NCBI GenBank assembly: GCA_905234695.1
Contig: CAJOHZ010000005.1
Coordinates: 1-64,000, forward strand
Direction of reading: 5' to 3'
DNA length: 64,000 nt
DNA from: an uncultured Bacteroidales bacterium
Lineage (GTDB): Bacteria > Bacteroidota > Bacteroidia > Bacteroidales > P3
Position numbers and translations under genes: made by a program. A model generated the notes under the pieces. The model saw only the letters and a program-made list of their open reading frames with translations, ran no database searches and was not told where the DNA came from. Position 1 is the first letter of the stretch, and each line of letters starts with the position of its first letter. Shown here piece after piece: positions 1 to 6,317 of this stretch.

Positions 1-73
1 CAAACGCATCAAGCTGAAACTAAAAATGAGTCCGGTGCAATACCGAACTCATTTCTGTAGACAAATTAACTGA
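1..73 (+). CDS. IS3-family transposase, C-terminal fragment (partial)
   Basis: Reading from base 2 gives a tail ending in LKMSPVQYRTHF and a TGA stop at 71-73. The MSPVQYR motif is the usual C-terminus of IS3-family OrfB (rve/DDE integrase) transposases. Only the tail is inside the window, so whether the element is intact cannot be judged. It is the only transposase sequence I recognise here. Confidence 0.65.
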   Translation, partial: KRIKLKLKMSPVQYRTHFCRQIN

Positions 74-83
74 TTTTTTAATC

Positions 84-107
84 CGTCCAACTTTTGGGGT
101 CACTTCA
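84..107. repeat. Terminal inverted repeat of the IS (right end)
   Basis: The segment starts CGTCCAAC, runs through TTTTGGGGT and ends CACTTCA, directly downstream of the transposase stop. It is assigned as the IS end by position and by the CA terminus. The partner repeat is outside the window. Confidence 0.5.
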
Positions 108-123
108 TTTGGCGGTCTTTTTT

Positions 124-1398
124 TTATCCTATCTTGTCAAACCCCAAGTAAGGTCGCAAGCATTCGGGCATCACGATGCCGTCGGAGGTTTGATTATTTT
201 CCAGCAGGGCGGCCACAATACGCGGCAACGCCAGTGCCGACCCATTGAGGGTATGCGCCAGCTTCGTCTTGCCGTCGCCGTCTTTGAAGCGCAGCTTCAT
301 GCGGTTGGCCTGGAAGGTCTCGAAGTTCGAGACAGAGGAGACCTCCAGCCACTTCTGCTGCGCCGCACTCCACACCTCGAAGTCAAACGTCATGGCCGAG
401 GTGAAGCTGATGTCGCCGCCGCAGAGTTTCAGGATATGGTACGGCAGGCCCAATTTGTCCAGCAGGCCGCCCACATGTTTCTTCATCTCCTCAAGGGTGT
501 CGTAGCTGCGGTCGGGATGTTCTATCACCACAATCTCCACCTTCGAGAACTCGTGCAGGCGGTTCAGTCCGCGCACGTCCTTGCCGTAGCTTCCCGCCTC
601 ACGACGGAAACACTCGCTGTAGCCCACATGCTTGATGGGGAACTGGTCGGCATTCACTATCTCGCCGCGATAGAGGTTGGTGATGGGCACCTCGGCGGTA
701 GGAATCATATAGAACCCATCCAACGGGATGGCATACATCTGTCCCTCTTTGTCGGGCAGCTGGCCAGTACCGAGGCCCGAAGCCTCGTTGACCATCAGCG
801 GGGGCATGATTTCGACGTAGCCCGCCTTCACGGCCTCATCGAGGAAGAAGTCTATCAACGCGCGCTGCAGACGGGCGCCCTTCCCTTTGTACACGGGGAA
901 TCCGGCACCGGTAATCTTGTTTCCCAACTCGAAGTCCACGATGTCGTACTTGGCGCAAAGTTCCCAGTGGGGCAGCGCATCGGCGGGCAGCGCGGGCTTC
1001 TGGCCGAATTCGGCCACCACCACGTTGTCAGCCTCGCTCTTGCCGCGCGGCACGGTGATATGGGGGGCGTTGGGCAGCGAGATAAGCTTGGCGTTCAAAT
1101 CGCCCTCCACGGTAGCCTGCCGCTCGTCCAACTCTTTCTCCTGTCCTTTCAACTCGGCGGTAAGGGCTTTCTTGGCCTCTGCCTCGTCGCGCTTGCCCTG
1201 TTTGAAAAGGTTGCCTATCTCTTTGGCCAGGGCATTCTGCTCGGCCTTCACGGCATCGGCTTTCTGCTGCAAGGCCCGCCGCTGTGCATCCAAATCAATG
1301 ATTTCAGCGATGCGTTCCTCCACATTCTGCACATTCTTAATCTTGAGGCGTTCGATGATTTCCTCGGTATGTTCCTTTATGTATTGTAGTTGCAACAT
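124..1398 (-). CDS. serS: Seryl-tRNA synthetase
   Basis: SerRS (class II) charges tRNA-Ser with serine in the cytoplasm. The 424-aa product starts MLQLQYIKEH and has the long N-terminal coiled-coil tRNA-binding arm (about residues 25-110). Class II motif 2 is seen as FRREAGSYGKDVRGL and motif 3 as LNGSALALPRI near the C-terminus. Length is normal for the family. A longer open frame continues upstream to 1860, but the ATG at 1398 is the family start and lies just below a TATCTTTG box (1424-1431, minus). The gene diverges from the T9SS cargo gene at 1522. Confidence 0.97.
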   Translation of the reverse strand: MLQLQYIKEHTEEIIERLKIKNVQNVEERIAEIIDLDAQRRALQQKADAVKAEQNALAKEIGNLFKQGKRDEAEAKKALTAELKGQEKELDERQATVEGDLNAKLISLPNAPHITVPRGKSEADNVVVAEFGQKPALPADALPHWELCAKYDIVDFELGNKITGAGFPVYKGKGARLQRALIDFFLDEAVKAGYVEIMPPLMVNEASGLGTGQLPDKEGQMYAIPLDGFYMIPTAEVPITNLYRGEIVNADQFPIKHVGYSECFRREAGSYGKDVRGLNRLHEFSKVEIVVIEHPDRSYDTLEEMKKHVGGLLDKLGLPYHILKLCGGDISFTSAMTFDFEVWSAAQQKWLEVSSVSNFETFQANRMKLRFKDGDGKTKLAHTLNGSALALPRIVAALLENNQTSDGIVMPECLRPYLGFDKIG

Positions 1399-1423
1399 AA
1401 CAGTATGTTTTTGTTTCGGATTA

Positions 1424-1431
1424 CAAAGATA
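1424..1431 (-). promoter_or_regulatory. -7 promoter box (TATCTTTG) for serS
   Basis: The plus strand reads CAAAGATA, so the minus strand gives TATCTTTG, matching the Bacteroidota -7 consensus TAnnTTTG. It lies 26 bp upstream of the serS ATG. Confidence 0.7.
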
Positions 1432-1483
1432 CGAAAAAATACGCACCCGTCCATCTTTTTCTTCGTGTATGCGTATTTTTTTG

Positions 1484-1491
1484 TATCTTTG
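1484..1491 (+). promoter_or_regulatory. -7 promoter box (TATCTTTG) for the T9SS cargo gene
   Basis: TATCTTTG on the plus strand 31 bp upstream of the ATG at 1522. Together with the minus-strand box at 1424-1431 it makes a compact divergent promoter region. A start further upstream at 1390 would precede this promoter and is therefore unlikely. Confidence 0.7.
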
Positions 1492-1521
1492 CAGCCAAAT
1501 CACAATAGACCATATTTCACC

Positions 1522-2433
1522 ATGAAACTGATTAATAAGTTTTTCTTTTTCGCTCTCGCCGCCATGCAGGTTGTAGGAGTGAACGCTCAGAGGGTCAATG
1601 TCAATGTCGAGTGCCTCGGCAATGGTAGCGGCAGTGTTTTCCGTTCCACCGACCCCACCCAAGACCGCTGTGGCCAGCAGGACAGCTACAACCCCAGCCA
1701 GTATGTCAGCTATCTTTTCATGCCTGGCACAAACAGCCGTCTCTCCCATTTGTATGTGAACAATGTCGACCGGATGGCTGATGTCCGCTCTTACAGCAGT
1801 GGATCCTCCGCCTCTCAGTTTCTGTTCTCTTTCTCTGTCAACACTTCCACCTCGCTCCAACCCGTGTTCGCGCTGAATAACGTTGATATACCTGTGACCG
1901 TCTCTTGCATCGGCTCAGGAACAGGTCATGTCTACCGCAACGCAATTCCCGACGACCGCTGTGGAAACACCGACATGTACCCTGATAATTTTTTTGCCAC
2001 ATACGACTTCCTTCCCGGAGAGGAGAGTCTTCTGGCGCACCTGTATGTCAACTCTGTGGACCGTTTGAGTGATGTGCAAACCTTCACTAGCGGTTCTTCC
2101 ACCTCATATCGTTTGGGATTCGCAGTCAACACAGCAGTGTCCCTCATCCCTGTCTTTGACCGGAAGGTAGGTGTCAGCCCCATATATGCCACGCTGTCGT
2201 GCTGCCTTATGCCCAATCCCAGTGACGGGCACACGGTGCTGAAAATTGACGGTATAAATGGACTTGTCGATGTCTCGGTCTATGGTATCGATGGTGTCGT
2301 CCATAGCCATCAGCAAGAGATTGTCCCCCCGTCGGGCAAGCGTGTGGACCTGGAGGGGCTCTCCCGGGGCGTCTATCTTGTGCGGGTGGAGTGTGCCGAA
2401 GGTTCCGTTACCAAGAAGTTGATAGTTAGATGA
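1522..2433 (+). CDS. Secreted T9SS cargo protein with two internal repeats and C-terminal sorting domain
   Basis: 303 aa. A signal peptide (MKLINKFFFFALAAMQVVGV, cleaved near NAQ) is followed by two repeats of about 90 residues. Both share the patterns VxCxGxGxGxVxR, DRCGxxDxY, LxHLYVNxVDRxxDV and a GSS segment. The last 75 or so residues form a Por secretion tail (NPSDG, then VSVYGIDG, then GVYLVRVECAEG and KKLIVR), the type A sorting signal for outer-membrane translocation and anchoring. The repeat domain is not one I recognise. Its stop overlaps the start of the O-antigen ligase-like gene (ATGA at 2430-2433), so the two are probably translationally coupled. Confidence 0.85.
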   Translation: MKLINKFFFFALAAMQVVGVNAQRVNVNVECLGNGSGSVFRSTDPTQDRCGQQDSYNPSQYVSYLFMPGTNSRLSHLYVNNVDRMADVRSYSSGSSASQFLFSFSVNTSTSLQPVFALNNVDIPVTVSCIGSGTGHVYRNAIPDDRCGNTDMYPDNFFATYDFLPGEESLLAHLYVNSVDRLSDVQTFTSGSSTSYRLGFAVNTAVSLIPVFDRKVGVSPIYATLSCCLMPNPSDGHTVLKIDGINGLVDVSVYGIDGVVHSHQQEIVPPSGKRVDLEGLSRGVYLVRVECAEGSVTKKLIVR

Positions 2434-4406
2434 GGCGAGCGCTTGCCGGGGCAGCCCTCGTGGTGTCGACGCTGGTCGCCGACCCCGGCTTGGCCGATGT
2501 CTCGAATGTTCCTCGTCTCCTTTGCTGGGCTGTCTCGATGGCTGGGGTGGCTGTCTTTGTCTTCAGACAAGAGACTCCTTCTCCTCTATCCCAAGGCTGG
2601 CGGTATATTCACAAACCCTTCTGCCTCCCGTATCTGATGCTGCTCCTCTTCGCGGGGTGGCAGCTCCTCTCGGTGGCATGGGCGGTGAACCGTGCCGAGG
2701 CCCTCTTTGCCGCCTCCCGCTGGATACTCTTTGCCTTCACGGTGGGTGCTGCCTACCGTCTCACGGCCCACAGGCCGCTTCGGACTGTTGTGTTCCTGTC
2801 GAGAGTCTCGGCATTTCTGGCGCTGCTAGCATTGATACCCGCAGTGTGGCAGCTCCTCTCGTTGCCCGATTTCTCATGGTCCAACCGCTATGCCGTGGTC
2901 TCCCTTTTCACCCACAAAGGAACCTTCGCAATGCTCCTTATGTTGTTGGCGGTTTTCCCCGCCATGCGGCTGAGCATCCCTCTCCATCGTGGACGCAGGC
3001 TCTATGCCGCGGTGCTTGCGGTGCTGGGGCTCGCGGAGGCTTTCCTGCTCGCCCGCGCGGTGTTGCTGGCCCTCGTTGTCGGCACGGCGGCAGGACTCGT
3101 CTTCTGTCTGGTGCGGCGACACGTTCGTCCGGCCACCTCCATAGGGAAGGAAACCCTGACGGCCGTGGTGGTGGCGGCGTTGCTGGCAGCTGTCACGGTG
3201 GGCAGCGCGGCATGGATGGCAAGGGGACCAGTAGAACCGACCGGCGAACAGGAGGGGATGCGCTCCACGGTATCCCTCTGCGAGCGTCGGGGACTTTGGC
3301 GCATGACATTGCGCCTGGCCGGCGAGCATCCCGTGGTGGGATGCGGTGCCGGAAACTGGAAGGTGTGCCATCCGTCGGTGTCGATAAAAGAGGTCTTCTC
3401 TATGGATGTCCTCGATTTCCATTTCGTGCGTCCGCACAATGAATACCTCAATATTCTGTCCGAGACGGGACTTGTGGGACTGCTGCTTTTCCTGCTAGCG
3501 TCGGCGGGTCTAGCCGTCAGGCTTGTGCGACCTTCGCGGTCTGGGCGGCGCATGGTGCCAGTGGCTTTTTCGGCATTGGCCACCGTGGCGGTGTTCTCCT
3601 TTTTCGACTTTCCTTTCGACCGCACGGAGCTGTTACTCTGGGTCTCGGTGGTGGTCGGCGTGACGGCGGGACTGCACACCCCCCAGCGACCTCTCCCCAC
3701 AAGACACTGGGGGTCCTGGCAGACAATTCTCATCTTGTCGGTGGCTCTATTGGCGGGGGTACGGTGGCATTGTGACCGTTGCTATCGCGACATGATGCAT
3801 GGCGTGCATGCTATGCTGTGGCCTCAGGTAGAACATCTGGCACACAAGGCACAGCTCCCACTGTTCGGGTCGGCAGCCCTTGGCCCTGATGGGGTCCCTT
3901 ACGCATACTATGAGGCGATGGCCTGCGAATACCAGAACAAGCCCGCCCTGCCCGCTTTCCGCAGATCCCTACACGACAGTCCCTACGACAAACAGGTACT
4001 GAACGACGTGGCACGGCTGCTATACACGGAAAACCATGCAACGGACTCCTCCATCGCCCTGCTGCGCAAGGCCATCCACATCAGTCCCGCCTACAGCCGT
4101 TCCTATTTCAACCTAGCGCAGGTCTATCTCTCCGAAGACCGACCGGGACAAGCCATAGAGGTATTGTCTTCTTTCGACTTGGGCAACAAGCGTGCACGGA
4201 TAGAGAGAGATATCTGGAACTACCTCTCTGTCGATGATGCGACGTATTATTTCACGAGCCTACTGCCTGCCGAGGAAAGAATGCGCGCACGCCTACTTTC
4301 CGACGCAGAAGCGCGAGAAGATAGTGCCCAACACTTCGTCGGTGGTCACCTCGCCAGTAATGGTGCCGAGATGGTGGAGGGCGTCGCGCAGGTCGATGGC
4401 CAGTAG
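2430..4406 (+). CDS. O-antigen ligase/polymerase-like (Wzy_C) membrane protein with TPR tail
   Basis: 658 aa. The first 430 or so residues are mostly hydrophobic helices with a large loop holding the RPHNEYLNILSETG segment, a hallmark of the Wzy_C/WaaL O-antigen ligase superfamily, which joins or polymerises lipid-linked glycans at the periplasmic face. The C-terminal part carries TPR-like helices (SIALLRKAIHISPAYSRSYF, then LAQVYLSEDRPGQAIEVL). The ATG lies in an ATGA overlap with the upstream T9SS cargo gene. The last 38 codons are antisense to the 3' end of mnmE, so the native C-terminus may have been shorter. Ligase versus polymerase cannot be decided. Confidence 0.8.
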   Translation: MRRALAGAALVVSTLVADPGLADVSNVPRLLCWAVSMAGVAVFVFRQETPSPLSQGWRYIHKPFCLPYLMLLLFAGWQLLSVAWAVNRAEALFAASRWILFAFTVGAAYRLTAHRPLRTVVFLSRVSAFLALLALIPAVWQLLSLPDFSWSNRYAVVSLFTHKGTFAMLLMLLAVFPAMRLSIPLHRGRRLYAAVLAVLGLAEAFLLARAVLLALVVGTAAGLVFCLVRRHVRPATSIGKETLTAVVVAALLAAVTVGSAAWMARGPVEPTGEQEGMRSTVSLCERRGLWRMTLRLAGEHPVVGCGAGNWKVCHPSVSIKEVFSMDVLDFHFVRPHNEYLNILSETGLVGLLLFLLASAGLAVRLVRPSRSGRRMVPVAFSALATVAVFSFFDFPFDRTELLLWVSVVVGVTAGLHTPQRPLPTRHWGSWQTILILSVALLAGVRWHCDRCYRDMMHGVHAMLWPQVEHLAHKAQLPLFGSAALGPDGVPYAYYEAMACEYQNKPALPAFRRSLHDSPYDKQVLNDVARLLYTENHATDSSIALLRKAIHISPAYSRSYFNLAQVYLSEDRPGQAIEVLSSFDLGNKRARIERDIWNYLSVDDATYYFTSLLPAEERMRARLLSDAEAREDSAQHFVGGHLASNGAEMVEGVAQVDGQ

Positions 4407-5705
4407 GTCGGCAGGGAGGCCGCTATCCAAGCCCTCCGTCACATGGGACAGCGCCTCCTGCACATGCTGCAAGGCTTCGTAATGCCGCACGTTAGTAAGG
4501 ATTCCATCAACTTGTAGGGGCGTACTCCCGTGTACGCCCGCGGCCCCGTGTACGAATGCGGAGAGTTGCGCCCGTAGTTTGTCAATACCTTCGCCGGTCT
4601 TGACGGAAAGAGGGAGAATGGAAAGATGAGAGCTATCTTGGGGGGTAGAAAGGAGGTCTACCTTGTTGTATGCGACGATAAGGTATTTCCCTTCGAGATT
4701 CAGTCCTTTCAGGTCCTCGTCGACCTGACTCTCGGGTTGTGTGGCGTCGTGTACATAGACGACGATGTCGGCTTGTTCCACCGCTTTTATGGTGCGCTCG
4801 ATGCCCATCTGCTCTATCCTGTCGTGGCTCTCGCGCAGGCCCGCCGTGTCGATGATGCGGAAGGCGGTCCCCTCTATGACAAAGGTCTCTTCAATGGTAT
4901 CGCGTGTGGTGCCGGGGACAGGGCTTACGATGGCGCGGTCGTCGTCCAGCAGGGCGTTGAGCAGCGATGACTTGCCGGCATTGGGTCTTCCGACAATGGC
5001 CACGGGCACGCCTTTCTTGATGGCGTTGCCCAGCCGGAAGGAGGAGATGAGCGACGAGAGATGGGTGGTGAGCGTTGAGAGAAGCTGACGCAGTTGACTG
5101 CGGTCGGCGAATTCCACATCCTCTTGGCTGAAGTCCAATTCCAGTTCGAGGAGGGAGGTGAGTTCAAGGAGGCGTGTCCGCAGCTCTTTCAACTTTTGGG
5201 CGTAGCCGCCCCGCAGCTGGCTGATGGCGAGGGCATGTGCTCCCGCGTTGGTGCTGTCGATAAGGTCGGCCACGGCCTCGGCCTGCGAGAGGTCGAGCTT
5301 GCCGTTAAGGAACGCCCTCCGGGTGAACTCGCCGGGTTCGGCCAGCCGTGCACCCGGCGTCCGGGCCGACGGATCACGTTCCAGCAGTGCATTCAGGATG
5401 CACTGCTGCACATACTGCGAGCCGTGGCAGGAGATCTCCACCACCTCCTCGCCGGTATAGGAATGGGGGGCGCGGAAGAGGGTGACAACGACTTCGTCCA
5501 CCAGACTATGCCTGGAGACATCCTCATAAAAAGTGGAGAAGTGCGCTTTATGTGTTTCCTCCGGCACCTGACAATGACGCGAAGCGATGGCCACGGCATC
5601 CGGACCGGAGATGCGCACCACGGCGATGCCGCCCACACCCGGCGGGGTGGATATGGCCACAATGGTGTCCGCTGTCCGGGCCATCATCTTATTGCTTGGG
5701 TTCAT
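4293..5705 (-). CDS. mnmE: tRNA uridine-5-carboxymethylaminomethyl(34) synthesis GTPase MnmE
   Basis: MnmE works with MnmG to modify U34 of certain tRNAs. The 470-aa protein has the N-terminal folate-binding domain (VRISGPDA, then GEFTRRAFLNGK), a GTPase domain with GRPNAGKSS near residue 245, DTAGLRE and NKVD, and the C-terminal FCVGK box with the modification cysteine. Two in-frame insertions carry dispersed repeats: SARTPG before GARLAEPGEF and GVHGSTP before the DGILTN segment. The start at 5705 overlaps the upstream gene by 17 bp; an internal ATG at 5687 is equally possible. The 3' end overlaps the convergent ligase-like gene by 114 bp. Confidence 0.95.
   Translation of the reverse strand: MNPSNKMMARTADTIVAISTPPGVGGIAVVRISGPDAVAIASRHCQVPEETHKAHFSTFYEDVSRHSLVDEVVVTLFRAPHSYTGEEVVEISCHGSQYVQQCILNALLERDPSARTPGARLAEPGEFTRRAFLNGKLDLSQAEAVADLIDSTNAGAHALAISQLRGGYAQKLKELRTRLLELTSLLELELDFSQEDVEFADRSQLRQLLSTLTTHLSSLISSFRLGNAIKKGVPVAIVGRPNAGKSSLLNALLDDDRAIVSPVPGTTRDTIEETFVIEGTAFRIIDTAGLRESHDRIEQMGIERTIKAVEQADIVVYVHDATQPESQVDEDLKGLNLEGKYLIVAYNKVDLLSTPQDSSHLSILPLSVKTGEGIDKLRAQLSAFVHGAAGVHGSTPLQVDGILTNVRHYEALQHVQEALSHVTEGLDSGLPADLLAIDLRDALHHLGTITGEVTTDEVLGTIFSRFCVGK
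4518..4539. repeat. 22-bp hairpin element inside mnmE (GVHGSTP element)
   Basis: Perfect 8-bp arms GGGCGTAC and GTACGCCC flank a 6-base loop TCCCGT. The identical 22 bp recur in uvrA at 7382-7403. In both genes the coding strand reads GVHGSTP in the same frame. Confidence 0.85.
5353..5370. repeat. CCGG-type palindromic element inside mnmE
   Basis: Coding strand reads GTCGGCCCGGACGCCGGG, giving SARTPG. Related copies occur in ispE, phoH, uvrA, the GH16-like gene and the MBOAT gene; the ispE copy has the same reading frame. Confidence 0.6.
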
Positions 5706-6246
5706 CAGCGTCTTCGGCTACTTCCTCTCTGGAAGGGGTCTCCAAGTCGGGTTCCGCATCGGGCTTCACGTCAGCCACGTAAGCATCGCCGAAGAGGGTG
5801 GTCATCTCCTCATCCAACAGGCCCAAGTCGCTTTTCATCTTGTACATGTTGGGGTAGGCCAGAAAGAGCAGCAGAACCAGCAGGAGGGTCACCATCAGCA
5901 GCGAGTTGTCGGTCATCAGCACGATGAGCAGACACTCCACCGTTGTCACGGAGAGGGTACCCAGGTACAGGCTGCGGATGTAGGCGGCATAGTCTTTCAC
6001 CCGCTCTTCAAGTTGTTCTTTCTGCCGTATCTGCGGGATGCTCTTGCGGATGGTCATCAGCGACATCACGACGGCCAGCACGGCCAGCACCACACCCGAT
6101 ATCAACATCCAGCGCGCCACCAAAGGACTTTGCGGCGACACCTGGTAGGGGCAGTAGTGAAAGATAACGGTCAGCAGCACCACTCCGATCGAGCCGTACA
6201 GCCCGACATTGGCGGTCTTTCTGATTTTAGAAATATTTTTTTCCAT
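5689..6246 (-). CDS. Conserved membrane protein of unknown function
   Basis: 185 aa, no family I can name. It has four predicted membrane helices in two pairs: about residues 14-31 and 46-64, then, after a basic and glutamate-rich linker (QIRQKEQLEERVKDY), about 88-110 and 113-131. The C-terminal 45 residues are acidic and soluble. It lies directly upstream of mnmE on the same strand and overlaps its annotated start by 17 bp, so the two are probably cotranscribed. The topology implies an inner-membrane protein; nothing points to a catalytic role. Confidence 0.75.
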   Translation of the reverse strand: MEKNISKIRKTANVGLYGSIGVVLLTVIFHYCPYQVSPQSPLVARWMLISGVVLAVLAVVMSLMTIRKSIPQIRQKEQLEERVKDYAAYIRSLYLGTLSVTTVECLLIVLMTDNSLLMVTLLLVLLLFLAYPNMYKMKSDLGLLDEEMTTLFGDAYVADVKPDAEPDLETPSREEVAEDADEPKQ

Positions 6247-6269
6247 TTGGTAGCATTGTTTCCTTAAGG

Positions 6270-6317
6270 TTTCTAGACATACTAGGATATCTAGGACTTC
6301 TATGACTTCTAGTCTAG
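6270..6317. repeat. 9-bp CTAG tandem array at the 3' end of uvrA
   Basis: About five units of nnnCTAGnn spaced exactly 9 bp (TTTCTAGAC, ATACTAGGA, TATCTAGGA, CTTCTATGA, CTTCTAGTC). The array supplies the TAG stop codon of uvrA at 6314-6316. Confidence 0.8.

Larger units (their letters stand above)
1..107 (+). mobile_element. Right end of an IS3-family insertion sequence
   Basis: The window opens inside an insertion sequence. Bases 2-73 encode the last residues of a transposase, and about 84-107 read as a terminal inverted repeat ending in CACTTCA. IS3-family ends have the form TG...CA, which this matches. The rest of the element lies outside the window, so family assignment rests on the protein tail and end sequence only. 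Confidence 0.65.

Noticed and set aside
94..1389. 431-aa open frame on the plus strand opposite serS
   Set aside because: Antisense shadow of serS; no domain, and serS is clearly coding on the other strand. Many similar long antisense frames (for example opposite uvrA, tamB and tsaD) were left out for the same reason.
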